Shown in pieces: positions 37,485 through 48,257 of a stretch of DNA of 64,000 nucleotides; the first letter of the stretch is position 1, and the number at the start of each line of letters is the position of its first letter. The DNA comes from Ecdyonurus torrentis. Its lineage: Eukaryota > Arthropoda > Insecta > Ephemeroptera > Heptageniidae. Below the pieces are notes generated by a model. It did no database searches. It was not told the origin of the DNA and was given only the letters and a program-made list of their open reading frames with translations. The position numbers and the translations under genes were made by a program. Location: NCBI GenBank assembly GCA_949318235.1, contig OX439134.1, positions 19,330,170 to 19,394,169 of the forward strand, read 5' to 3'.

Positions 37485-38216
37485 ATGGAGTTTCATCATA
37501 ATAACAATCCTGGTTTAGAGGATCATGCTTATGATTCGTCAGACACAGAACAAGTTGCACAATGGGATCAAGGAAGCGTAGCTGATGTACTTGCGAGACG
37601 TCATTTACCAGGTGCAGAATTCGCCGAGCCACTCACCAGAGTGATAGTGCTAAAATCTAGACATGCAGTGGATATACCTGCAAGTGCTATACTACAAGGA
37701 CAATTTATTCACCCCAGATTTCCTGGCCTAATATTACTTCAAGAACGAATAAAAACTTTTGATACATGGCCTAAACAGATAAAACAACGTCCTGAACAAC
37801 TAGCTGCTGCAGGGTTCTACTACAGTGGTCAAGGTGATGTGGTCATCTGTCATCATTGTGGAATACATATACATATGTGGGAACCAGACGATGATATCGT
37901 ACACGAACATTTACATTGGTCCGAGGATATGGAGAATCCGTGTGAATACATACAACGTGTGAAAGATATAACCAGTGAAAGATGCGACTTACAATGTTGT
38001 AGCCATGATAAAGTTTTTGAAGATAGCCAAGAACAAGTGATAGACATAGATGAAACTAACCCTCTCATATGTACTATTTGTTTATTTAAAAAACTTGAAA
38101 TCGTTTATCTACCATGTAGACACGTAGCATCCTGTGTCAAGTGTGCTCTGAACTTGAAAAGCTGTCCTATGTGCAGATCTAAAATAGAATCATTTATACA
38201 TGTCTATCTACCTTAG
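37485..38216 (+). CDS. BIR-RING inhibitor-of-apoptosis-like protein (left arm)
   Basis: Single-exon gene for 243 residues. I start at ATG 37485, which has A at -3 and G at +4; the frame is open only back to TAA at 37461 and has no earlier ATG. One BIR domain spans about residues 88-155, with a CxxC pair (C122, C125), H142 and C153. Canonical BIRs have six residues between the His and last Cys; here there are ten, in the segment LHWSEDMENP. A C-terminal IAP-type RING follows (C196, C199, C211, H213, C217, C220, C227, C230), ending with the hydrophobic tail typical of dimerising IAP RINGs. Family knowledge: such proteins bind caspases or IAP-binding-motif proteins through BIR and act as E3 ubiquitin ligases through RING. 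The N-terminal 80 residues match no domain I recognise. Lack of introns and placement inside a mobile element suggest viral or element-borne cargo. AATAAA lies at 38287-38296. Confidence 0.93.
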   Translation: MEFHHNNNPGLEDHAYDSSDTEQVAQWDQGSVADVLARRHLPGAEFAEPLTRVIVLKSRHAVDIPASAILQGQFIHPRFPGLILLQERIKTFDTWPKQIKQRPEQLAAAGFYYSGQGDVVICHHCGIHIHMWEPDDDIVHEHLHWSEDMENPCEYIQRVKDITSERCDLQCCSHDKVFEDSQEQVIDIDETNPLICTICLFKKLEIVYLPCRHVASCVKCALNLKSCPMCRSKIESFIHVYLP

Positions 38217-38286
38217 TTTTTCATATTGTGTTTTATATCAATTGATTTAAAATTCTTTCCGTGTATATAAAAAAACTATAGTAAAT

Positions 38287-38296
38287 AATAAATAAA
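38287..38296 (+). terminator. Poly(A) signal of the left BIR-RING gene
   Basis: Two overlapping AATAAA hexamers about 70 bases after the stop codon. Confidence 0.6.
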
Positions 38297-38299
38297 TAT

Positions 38300-39800
38300 T
38301 TTTAAATGTAAAACGTCTAGTTTTATTTATTAAGTTTTTAAATACTATTCATTTTACAACTACATATAATAATATGCTACTTAAAAAGCTAAGACCAACA
38401 TATTGTAAGTAACTCATATAGCAACTTTAGTTCGTGAATTAAAAACAATTGATTCATGTTGTAAATTAAAACCAAGTTTTTGTGCTGCTCTCAAAAAAGC
38501 AAATTAAATGTCACTATTTTGTTGAAAAAGTTTCTTACTATCACAGACTCTCAAACCATTCTAGTATAACCAATATAGATTCAAAAACTTAGTAATTAAT
38601 GTATTGAAAAAAAGGACTTAATAGGATAGAAGACTACAAGTGACTTTAACAACAGCAGTGAAAACTTTCACTTATCAATGTTTCACAATTATAATGCAAA
38701 CATTACATTTTACACTTTTATACTTCTTTTATTCTTAACTTTCGCATTCTTTTCTCATCTGTTGTTGCATATAGTTGAATTATCTATATTAATAGTAAAA
38801 TAAAATGCGTTATATATATCTATGTATCATATTTTCTTTTAATTAAAATTTAATTATTTTACTTAAGGAGTTAATGTGTGGCTGATAACTCACAAACTGA
38901 ATGATTGCAAAATATAAATTATAATATGTATACGTAAAAATAAAATGTTATTTAAAATCAGTGATATCAAATCAATTCAGAAATTATGAAATATTAAAGT
39001 AATTTGACTTTTCAAGATAAAATAAATAAGACAAAAATACAAAAACAAATACAATGTTGGAAGGAATATAATTATAACATAAAAAACTTTAAAATGACAC
39101 ACAAAATACTTATAATTAAAACTTCGTTCAATTTTTTTTAAAACAATAAAAACAAATTAATATTTAAGTAGAAAGTTTAAAAAAAATACCAATAATATTA
39201 AAAATATTTATTTGCAGAAAAGAGCAGCAGAAAAATAAAATAAAAACAAAATCATTGAAAGCAGGGGAATAATAATTTGTGTAATTTATTTCAGATAAAC
39301 CGACCATTTGAAAACATTTTTTGACCATATTGACAACCATTGAAATATTAAAAATATAAAGAATAATATCCATGTGGTCGTACAAGTATTCTCGCCATGT
39401 AAAAATAACCTTATAGGATTTTAAAAAAACTTTCATAATCTAAGCTTAAATGATAGATAGAAAATGTAAAGAATAATAAAACAAATAGTTCAAAAGACCT
39501 ACAAATTATGAGTAAAAAAGTTAATATTTATACAAATTCTTTGTTTAATGTTGTTTCAAGCATTTAAAAAGAAATTATAAAATCTGAAATACTTGTAAAG
39601 AAATATAAAACTATAGAAAAATGATTTAAAATCTAAGCTTTATTAATGAATCGGAATAATTAATAGTAAATATGCCGTGTTTTTTACTTACATATCGCGC
39701 AAAAGTGTGGGGTCAAATATTTTGAATTCACATAAAAAATTAAAAGAATTGTAGTATTTAAAGAGTTAAAAGAATAATTAAATAATATTTTTGTAAATAA
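38300..39800. other. AT-rich inner part of the left arm
   Basis: No gene confidently seen. A reading frame of 90 codons (39164-39436, minus strand; mirrored at 40831-41103) starts with ATG and has a hydrophobic C-terminal stretch, FVFILFFCCSFLQINIFNI, that could be a membrane segment. Both arms keep it, but the arms are near-identical throughout, so that is not evidence of selection. One difference changes Asn to Lys. Confidence 0.4.
39164..39436 (-). CDS. Possible small membrane protein (left arm), doubtful
   Basis: Ninety residues, ATG start, with Tyr- and Phe-rich sequence and a hydrophobic C-terminal third (about residues 62-86). No family recognised. In DNA this AT-rich, a Phe/Ile-rich frame of this length can arise by chance. 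Reported because it is among the few ATG-initiated frames in the arm besides the BIR-RING gene. Confidence 0.2.
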   Translation of the reverse strand: MKVFLKSYKVIFTWREYLYDHMDIILYIFNISMVVNMVKKCFQMVGLSEINYTNYYSPAFNDFVFILFFCCSFLQINIFNIIGIFFKLST

Positions 39801-39876
39801 ACTTGGCAACGCCGCAAAGCTTCATGGCTGTAAACGAATCACAAAATGCATGGACAACCCCCCCCCCTTTCTCAAA

Positions 39877-40392
39877 GCGCAACCAGCAGCCAAATCCTGC
39901 CACCGCACCCCGCCGCCGCCGCCGCCGCCTGCCACCGCAACCCGCCGCCGCCGCCTGCCGCCGGAACAAAGTTTTTCGCGTCGGTTCTAAGTTTTGAAAC
40001 GCGGCCGGTATAAAATATATCCGGTTCCCGCGCCGGATAAAAGTTTTTAGACGCGGCCGATATAAAATATTCTTGCGCCGGATTAAAGTTTTGAGACGCG
40101 GCCGATATAAAATATTTCCGCGCCGGATGAAAGTTTTGAGACGCGGCCGATACAAAATATTTTCGCGCCGGATGAAAGTTTTGGTCCGCGGCCTGTATAA
40201 AGTATCTCCGCGCCGGATCGAAACAAAATATTTTCGCGCCGAAAGAAAGTTTTGGTCCGCGGCCGGTATAAAGTATCTCCGCGCCGGATCGAAAAACTTT
40301 GTTCCGGCGGCGGGCGGTGGCTGCGGGTGTCGGTGGCAGGCGGCGGCGGCGGCGGCGGGGTGCGGTGGCAGGATTTGGCTGCTGGTTGCGCT
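39877..40392. repeat. GC-rich centre of the foldback with 45-bp tandem repeat
   Basis: The palindrome centre changes from AT-rich to GC-rich. Both sides carry inverted CCG/CGG triplet tracts (39907-39965 and 40304-40362). Between them is a non-palindromic spacer of about seven units of 45 bp, starting at GCGCCGGAT at 40030, 40075, 40120, 40165, 40210 (26-bp truncated unit), 40236 and 40281. Each unit has AAAGTTTTGAGACGCGGCCG and TATAAAATATT. All units run in one orientation. Overlapping reading frames on both strands here come from the repeats. Confidence 0.9.
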
Positions 40393-40830
40393 TTGAGAAA
40401 GGGGGGGGGTTGTCCATGCATTTTGTGATTCGTTTACAGCCATGAAGCTTTGCGGCGTTGCCAAGTTTATTTACAAAAATATTATTTAATTATTCTTTTA
40501 ACTCTTTAAATACTACAATTCTTTTAATTTTTTATGTGAATTCAAAATATTTGACCCCACACTTTTGCGCGATATGTAAGTAAAAAACACGGCATATTTA
40601 CTATTAATTATTCCGATTCATTAATAAAGCTTAGATTTTAAATCATTTTTCTATAGTTTTATATTTCTTTACAAGTATTTCAGATTTTATAATTTCTTTT
40701 TAAATGCTTGAAACAACATTAAACAAAGAATTTGTATAAATATTAACTTTTTTACTCATAATTTGTAGGTCTTTTGAACTATTTGTTTTATTATTCTTTA
40801 CATTTTCTATCTATCATTTAAGCTTAGATT

Positions 40831-41103
40831 ATGAAAGTTTTTTTAAAATCCTATAAGGTTATTTTTACATGGCGAGAATACTTGTACGACCACATGGATA
40901 TTATTCTTTATATTTTTAATATTTCAATGGTTGTCAATATGGTCAAAAAATGTTTTCAAATGGTCGGTTTATCTGAAATAAATTACACAAAATATTATTC
41001 CCCTGCTTTCAATGATTTTGTTTTTATTTTATTTTTCTGCTGCTCTTTTCTGCAAATAAATATTTTTAATATTATTGGTATTTTTTTTAAACTTTCTACT
41101 TAA
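40831..41103 (+). CDS. Possible small membrane protein (right arm), doubtful
   Basis: Inverted counterpart of 39164-39436, differing by Lys instead of Asn in INYTKYYSPAF. Same reservations apply. Confidence 0.2.
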   Translation: MKVFLKSYKVIFTWREYLYDHMDIILYIFNISMVVNMVKKCFQMVGLSEINYTKYYSPAFNDFVFILFFCCSFLQINIFNIIGIFFKLST

Positions 41104-41970
41104 ATATTAATTTGTTTTTATTGTTTTAAAAAAAATTGAACGAAGTTTTAATTATAAGTATTTTGTGTGTCATTTTAAAGTTTTTTATGTTATAATTATA
41201 TTCCTTCCAACATTGTATTTGTTTTTGTATTTTTGTCTTATTTATTTTATCTTGAAAAGTCAAATTACTTTAATATTTCATAATTTCTGAATTGATTTGA
41301 TATCACTGATTTTAAATAACATTTTATTTTTACGTATACATATTATAATTTATATTTTGCAATCATTCAGTTTGTGAGTTATCAGCCACACATTAACTCC
41401 TTAAGTAAAATAATTAAATTTTAATTAAAAGAAAATATGATACATAGATATATATAACGCATTTTATTTTACTATTAATATAGATAATTCAACTATATGC
41501 AACAACAGATGAGAAAAGAATGCGAAAGTTAAGAATAAAAGAAGTATAAAAGTGTAAAATGTAATGTTTGCATTATAATTGTGAAACATTGATAAGTGAA
41601 AGTTTTCACTGCTGTTGTTAAAGTCACTTGTAGTCTTCTATCCTATTAAGTCCTTTTTTTCAATACATTAATTACTAAGTTTTTGAATCTATATTGGTTA
41701 TACTAGAATGGTTTGAGAGTCTGTGATAGTAAGAAACTTTTTCAACAAAATAGTGACATTTAATTTGCTTTTTTGAGAGCAGCACAAAAACTTGGTTTTA
41801 ATTTACAACATGAATCAATTGTTTTTAATTCACGAACTAAAGTTGCTATATGAGTTACTTACAATATGTTGGTCTTAGCTTTTTAAGTAGCATATTATTA
41901 TATGTAGTTGTAAAATGAATAGTATTTAAAAACTTAATAAATAAAACTAGGCGTTTTACATTTAAAAATA

Positions 41971-41980
41971 TTTATTTATT
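41971..41980 (-). terminator. Poly(A) signal of the right BIR-RING gene
   Basis: AATAAA hexamers on the minus strand, mirror image of 38287-38296. Confidence 0.6.
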
Positions 41981-42050
41981 ATTTACTATAGTTTTTTTAT
42001 ATACACGGAAAGAATTTTAAATCAATTGATATAAAACACAATATGAAAAA

Positions 42051-42782
42051 CTAAGGTAGATAGACATGTATAAATGATTCTATTTTAGATCTGCACATAG
42101 GACAGCTTTTCAAGTTCAGAGCACACTTGACACAGGATGCTACGTGTCTACATGGTAGATAAACGATTTCAAGTTTTTTAAATAAACAAATAGTACATAT
42201 GAGAGGGTTAGTTTCATCTATGTCTATCACTTGTTCTTGGCTATCTTCAAAAACTTTATCATGGCTACAACATTGTAAGTCGCATCTTTCACTGGTTATA
42301 TCTTTCACACGTTGTATGTATTCACACGGATTCTCCATATCCTCGGACCAATGTAAATGTTCGTGTACGATATCATCGTCTGGTTCCCACATATGTATAT
42401 GTATTCCACAATGATGACAGATGACCACATCACCTTGACCACTGTAGTAGAACCCTGCAGCAGCTAGTTGTTCAGGACGTTGTTTTATCTGTTTAGGCCA
42501 TGTATCAAAAGTTTTTATTCGTTCTTGAAGTAATATTAGGCCAGGAAATCTGGGGTGAATAAATTGTCCTTGTAGTATAGCACTTGCAGGTATATCCACT
42601 GCATGTCTAGATTTTAGCACTATCACTCTGGTGAGTGGCTCGGCGAATTCTGCACCTGGTAAATGACGTCTCGCAAGTACATCAGCTACGCTTCCTTGAT
42701 CCCATTGTGCAACTTGTTCTGTGTCTGACGAATCATAAGCATGATCCTCTAAACCAGGATTGTTATTATGATGAAACTCCAT
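42051..42782 (-). CDS. BIR-RING inhibitor-of-apoptosis-like protein (right arm)
   Basis: Encodes exactly the same 243 residues as the left-arm gene, on the opposite strand, so the two genes point toward each other and toward the GC-rich centre. The ATG is at 42782-42780 with the same Kozak context and promoter. Zinc ligands are as in the left copy: BIR C122, C125, H142, C153 and RING C196 to C230. With no protein difference, neither copy shows decay, which fits a young element or gene conversion. The function (caspase or pro-apoptotic ligand binding, ubiquitin ligase) is inferred from the family only. Confidence 0.93.
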   Translation of the reverse strand: MEFHHNNNPGLEDHAYDSSDTEQVAQWDQGSVADVLARRHLPGAEFAEPLTRVIVLKSRHAVDIPASAILQGQFIHPRFPGLILLQERIKTFDTWPKQIKQRPEQLAAAGFYYSGQGDVVICHHCGIHIHMWEPDDDIVHEHLHWSEDMENPCEYIQRVKDITSERCDLQCCSHDKVFEDSQEQVIDIDETNPLICTICLFKKLEIVYLPCRHVASCVKCALNLKSCPMCRSKIESFIHVYLP

Positions 42783-42829
42783 GCTTTCATACACTGACCG
42801 AAGTTAACTGAGAGCAAGCCAAAACATGT

Positions 42830-42865
42830 ACTGATGTCCAAAAAAGTAGCACGTAGACTTTTATA
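42830..42865 (-). promoter_or_regulatory. TATA box plus initiator, right BIR-RING gene
   Basis: Mirror image of 37402-37437: TATAAAAG at 42865-42858 and TCAGT at 42834-42830 on the minus strand. Confidence 0.55.
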
Positions 42866-44201
42866 TTCCATTCCCCACCCTTTTTTTTCTTTTCTACCCC
42901 TACTCCTTTTTTTCTCCCTTCCAAAAGTAATGTATAATATACAATGCATCTGAAGATATTGCAAAAAACACCACAATAACTTTATCTTAGTTATTTATTT
43001 ATCCAAAAAAAACTTTAGTATCAAATAAAAATTCGTGAATTCAAAAGAAGAAGGATTCTTTTGGTCCGCATAAAAAGTTTTTCAAAAATATTTTAAAAAT
43101 ATATGTAATATGCAACTTTTAAAAGTATTATTGAAATTATCTTATTTACATGCTTACTTAAAAGTATCTTACCAATTTAATCATATTTGCATATGTTTGA
43201 TTAGATTAGAAGTAAAATTTTAGCAATAGTTCGGGCTAATTTTATATTTAGCGGTCCTTTCCTTTGTTAAAAATCTACTGTTGTGCTTTTAGGTTCAGTA
43301 AAATTATTTAATTTTATTAAAAGTATAATATTGAGATCCATAACGCATAAATTTTAAAACAAAATGGTATAACTAGTTACTTACCACACTAAAGCGGAAT
43401 AGAATAATGGCGTGGAGAAGTAAGCAACATAAGAGAGGGACACACAATATGTAATATTTAAGCACACTTGCTTATGGATCTCAATAAAACCTTCAGATTT
43501 GTTCTTTTTTAATGTAATATATTAGCTAGATCACTTTATATAAATCTGTTAAATGTAACTTAGAAGAAAAAACTAACCAAGCATTCTATTTTAATCAACA
43601 AAACAAGCACTCATGTAATATAAAATTAAAATAATTTAAAAATAAAATGTTTTTTAAAATTTACTAGTGTTAAAAACATGATCAAATATTTGAGTTATTC
43701 TACTTTGATGCAAATAACAATTTAAATGTAAAAATTCAAACTTAAGGACCATATTTTTAATAAAAAAATATACCCTTTTTGATAATTTTAAACAAAATAT
43801 TTAAACTTTTTTCTAAACTACAAATACAATTTTAATTCATTCAATTTTAGTTATTCATTAATTATAGTATTTAATTTGTTTTTTTTGTAGATACAGGAGA
43901 AAGAATTATTGTGAAACTTCTTCTAACTATTTCCGATCAGTCAGTCACGTACTGCCTCAATCAACAATTATAATTCATGAAAATATTACCCACTAATGAG
44001 GAAGTTTCCAAAAAGTTAAGACCCTGTTTTAAGCGCATTTTTAGAAAAAGTATAAATATTAGAGTTCACTAAAGTCAATATTTACATTTATTAATTAAAT
44101 TTCAGTGATAATTCCCCTCTAAAAAGTGCCTACAATGCCCCCTAGAAAACACTTGCGTTCGTCTTTTGCAAACTTTATAAGCGCGTTTTTTAAAATTATA
44201 A

Positions 44202-44803
44202 TTTTTTTACATTTTTGGTGGTCATGATCGTCTTTGGTGGGTCAAGAAGCCTAGGTAACGTCTTTGAATGCGTCAAAATTGGAGCACTTTAATTCTCAGG
44301 GGTGCAACCCTTAAATCTGCCAAGGCTTTAGTTTTAACATTTTTGGTGTTCACTGTCATCTTTAGCAAGTCAAGTTACCTCGGTAACGTTGTTGAATGCG
44401 TTAAAATTGAAAGACTTAAAGTTGCAGGGCTGGGACCCTAAAATCTGTCTTGGGGTCATTTTTTCATATTTGGTAGTCACCATCATCTTTAGTAAGTCTT
44501 ATTACTCCATAATGTCGTTAAATATGTTCAAATCGGAAAACTTCAATTTTCAGGGGTTAGACCCTTAAATAAAACTTGGGGTTCATTTTCACATATTTTG
44601 TAGTCACCATCATCTCTAGCATGTCAAGTTACTCCAGTTAAGTCGTTGAAAGTGCTTTAATCGGAGAGCAATAATTTGCAGGGGGGGGGGGACCCTTAAT
44701 TCAGCCTGGGGGCAATTTTAGCATGTTTGGTGGTCATTATCATATTGAGCATGTCAAGTTACTCTTGTCAAGTTGTTAAATGTGTTAAAACTCTTTCTAT
44801 ACG
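44202..44803 (-). repeat. 128-bp tandem array, inner block, right arm
   Basis: Inverted counterpart of 35464-36065. Confidence 0.85.
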
Positions 44804-46183
44804 TTAAGGGGATGCAGTGCCTTTTCTAACAGCAAGCAAGCAGGCAAAAATTTAGTATGAGCCAGGTCGTCTTAGAGCACACATGTACTTGAGGTCGCTC
44901 TGCAACCCCGATGCATTTTTTTCTATGCGGGGGATGTGCAAGGAGTTGCTGGCATCTTCGGCACCGCTCGGTAAACTCAATCTGCACGCGCCTTGTGCAA
45001 CTGAGGAGGAGGGGGTGAAAATTTTGAAACCATTACTTGACTTCTAATTATCGTAGAATCTTGAATGAAACGGTAAAAAAAGGTATTTTTTTCTAAAACT
45101 ATTTAATAAATGATAAAATTAAATCCATCATTAATATTTAAGAAAATTAATATTTCGATTGAATTTTTATTACTCTTGCGGTTTCATGCTGTGACTCCCC
45201 TAAATGCCCTTCCGGTTGCCTCGCTCCCTCATTAGATCAAGTTATCTCAAATTTCAAACTTGAATTCTTTGAGTTGGAAGCTACGAAATATATTGCATTG
45301 TGGTCGTGATGCACTCCGTGTATTCATAATGCATGTAAATTGTAAATAAATTCAAATTGTACATATATTTTAATATTTATTACATATTTTTAAATAAATA
45401 TAATTTTTATTAGTTGTGATAGTAAAAGTTGTTATATACGTATATGTTCTATAATTTATGTATAATCTTTGAAGTGTGGTTTTTATAAATGCATTATTTC
45501 TTGCAGTAATTACAAGAAGATACATATATAAATACCTCAAATATAGGCAACAAAATTAAATCACTAAATAAAATAAAAACTTCTTTTTTTATTTTTACTA
45601 TACATGAGCGGTTATTGGTGTGAGGTTCTTGCAACCTTTTCTAAAATCCAAAGAGCAACGAGGGGATAAAGGCGGCATCGCCTCTTTAATGCTTTGGCTA
45701 TCTTCGTCATTTCTAAATTTTTGAAGAAGTGCAGTAAAATTGCACTTTTTGTGAAAAAACAGTCATATCAGTGACATCTGTTGATCCCCTAGCAACTAAA
45801 ATTAACATTACGCAACAAAGAAAAGTAATTAAACACATAATTAGGCGAATTGTTAAAAAATAGAGTTAAAACTTTAATTTATTATTGTTCAGTTTTGTAA
45901 GTTCTAATAAACTGTGCATTTTGGTGTACATGAAGTTGGTATAGCCACCATAAATAAAAAAAAAACAAAACTGTGCTAATGTTATTCTTATGGGAGATAC
46001 CTTATTTTGATTTTCAACAGACCTAATGACTAAATGGTAGTTGCTAGAAATTTAATTTTTTTACAACTGAAACATTATCTATCCATCTATAACCTGGTAG
46101 GTCCATTTTCTACAGGGAAACGTCTCTGTATGTAAAAAAAATGTTTTTTCAACATGAGTAGAAAAGGCACTGCAACCCCTTAA
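44804..46183. mobile_element. TTAA element nested in the right arm
   Basis: TTAA at 44804-44807 and 46180-46183. Same inverted ends and position as in the left arm, so it was present before the arms were duplicated or was copied by conversion. Confidence 0.9.
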
Positions 46184-46256
46184 CATGAGCTTTCTGGATT
46201 TGAGAGAATGTGCCAACACATTTTGTTGCACATTGTGCTTACACATTCTCTTCCGA

Positions 46257-47927
46257 ATTGGTCACAATCGTAATTGGTACGTCAAGTTACCCGGTAACTT
46301 CGTTGAATATGTTCAAATTGAAAAACTTTAGTTTGCAGGGTGGCGACCCTTAAATCAGTCTTGGGGCCAATTTTCACATGTTTACTAATCACCATCATCC
46401 TTGGTAGGTCAAGTTACCCCGATAACGTCATTGAATGCGTTCAAATCGGAAAACTTCAATTTGCAGGGGTGGGACCCTTAAATCAGTCTTAAGATCAATT
46501 TTGACTTGTTTCGTGGTCACAGTCGTCCTTGGTAGGTCAAGTTACCCCGGTAACGTCGTTGAGTATGTTAAAATTGGAAAACTTTAGTTTGCAGGGGTGC
46601 GACCCTTAAATCAGTCTGGGGGCAAATTTAAGCATGTTTGGTGGTCAGCATCATCTTTAGCAAGTTGAGTTACCATGGTAAAGTCGTTAAATGTGTTTAA
46701 ATCATAAAACTTTAATTTGCAGGGGTGGGACCCTTAAATCAGTCTGGGGGCCAATGTTGGGATGTTTTGTGGTCACCATCATCTTCTACAAGTTTAATTA
46801 CTCCAGTAACGTCGTTGAAAGTGTTAAAATCGGAGAACTTTAACTTGCAGGGGTGGGACCCTTAATTCAGTCTGGGGGCCAATTTTAGCATGTTTGGTGG
46901 TCATCATCATCTTGAGCATGTCAAGTTACTCTTGTCAAGTTGTTAAATGTGTTAAAATCGGAAAACTTTAATTTGCAGGGGTGCGACCCTTAAATCCAAC
47001 TGGTGGAAATTTTTGACATGTTTGGTAGTCATCATAGTCTTTGGTAGGTCAAGATACCCCGGTTACGTCGTTGAATGCATTCAAATCGGAAAACTTTTAT
47101 TTGCCGGGGTGGGACCCTTAAATCAGTCTGGCATTAAATCATTTTTGGCATGTTTGGTAGTCACCATCATCTATAGCAAGTCAAAATACCCTGATAAAGT
47201 ATTTTGAAGTGTTTTATTTAGAGATCATTTACTTGCAAGGGTGGCACCCCTAAATTAGTCAGGGGGATAATTTTGACATTTTTAATAGTCATCATCGTCT
47301 TTAATGGGTCAAATTACCCTTGTAATATCGTTGAATGCATTCAAATTGCATAACTTTAACTTGCAGGGGTAGCACCCTTAAATTAGTCAGAGGGTCAATT
47401 TTAACATCTTTCGTGGTCTTTTTCATCTCCAGCAGGCCAGGTTACCCTGGTAACGTCGTTTATTGCATACAAATCGCAGAACTTTAATTTTCAAGGGTTG
47501 CACCCTTTAATTGATCAGGGGGTCAATTTTAGCAATTTTGGTACTCTTTTTCATCTTCAGCAGGTCAAGTTACCCTGGTAACGTCGTTGATTGCATACAA
47601 ATCGCAGAACTTTAATTTGCAAGGGTGGCACCCTTAAATTAGTCAGAGGATTAATTTTAACATCTTTCGTGGTCTTTTTCATCTCCAGCAGGTCAGGCTA
47701 CCCTGGTAACATCGTTTATTGCATACAAATCGCAGAACTTTAATTTTCAAGGGTGGCACCCTTTAATTGATGAGGGGGTCAATTTTAGCAATTTTGGTTC
47801 TCTGTTTCATCTCCAGCAGGTCAAGTTACCCTGGTAACGTCGTTAATTGCATACAAATCGCAGCACTTTAACTTGCAAGGGTGGCACCCTTAAATCTATC
47901 GGGGGAACAATTTTAATACTTATTGGT
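46257..47927 (-). repeat. 128-bp tandem array, outer block, right arm
   Basis: Inverted counterpart of 32340-34010, with the same order of units. Confidence 0.92.
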
Positions 47928-48257
47928 GGTTTAACCCTACTTTTTCACTAGTCTCAAAGTCCTACTGATGTCATTGGCTCTCTGACTTCGTCTCTTTATC
48001 CTCTCCTCCTTTAAAATTTACATACGCTTCTCCCTTTACCCCCCCCCCTTTTCTCATTCCATAATCCACTCGCGCACATCATCTTAGCTCCTCCCATCGC
48101 ACATCCCCCACTCTTGGTATACGTTAACATAGGATTTCTGGGTTTGAGAGAATGTGTCAGCACATTTTTGCACATTTTGCACATTTTTGGTGCACATTGT
48201 GCTTCACATGCTCCGAGAGGCGGTCGCCAGACCCAGAACTCTCAATTTTATACTACT

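Larger units (their letters stand above)
32009..39976 (+). repeat. Left arm of the giant foldback
   Basis: About 7.97 kb, inverted complement of 40292-48257. Differences noticed by eye are few: the G/C homopolymer length, one base at 38314 (T here, C in the complement of the other arm) and one near 39275 (changes Asn to Lys in a small reading frame). The GC-rich innermost part differs at several places. The comparison was not exhaustive. Confidence 0.95.
32009..48257. mobile_element. Giant foldback element, 16.25 kb (Polinton-type ends)
   Basis: Two inverted arms (32009-39976 and 40292-48257) read base for base against each other about a centre near 40133. Matching coordinates sum to 80267 through most of the arms, and to 80266 outside a homopolymer of 11 G (32218-32228) facing 10 C. 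Ends are AGTAGTATAAAATTGAG and its complement, flanked by TACATG duplications. Each arm holds, from outside in, a short terminal block, a 128-bp repeat array split by a 1.4-kb TTAA element, about 1.4 kb of AT-rich DNA, a BIR-RING gene, and about 1.7 kb of AT-rich DNA. A 6-bp TSD, AG/CT ends and a size of about 16 kb are typical of Polintons/Mavericks. IS3EU and Dada elements also make TSDs of about 6 bp. No polymerase B, RVE integrase, ATPase, protease or capsid gene is seen, so it looks non-autonomous. Confidence 0.88.
40292..48257 (-). repeat. Right arm of the giant foldback
   Basis: Inverted complement of the left arm with the same content and order. Near-identity over 8 kb means either a very recent inverted duplication or continuing gene conversion between the arms. 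Confidence 0.95.

Noticed and set aside
37291..37518. 75-residue frame overlapping the start of the BIR-RING gene
   Set aside because: It lies over the promoter region in another frame, has no recognisable features and no ATG context advantage.
39778..40464. Long overlapping frames on both strands at the foldback centre (up to 228 codons)
   Set aside because: They arise from the stop-free 45-bp repeat and GC-rich triplets. Several frames and both strands are open together, and the repeated residues (ARRYF, FHPARKYF) simply follow the DNA repeat.
32009..48257. Interpretation as an assembly artefact
   Set aside because: A chimeric palindrome would not normally end at a matching 6-bp duplication with an empty site beside it, nor have a one-way spacer and scattered arm differences. 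Not excluded; long reads would decide.
32009..48257. Interpretation as an LTR retrotransposon
   Set aside because: The arms are inverted, not direct, repeats. There are no TG...CA ends, primer-binding site, gag or pol.
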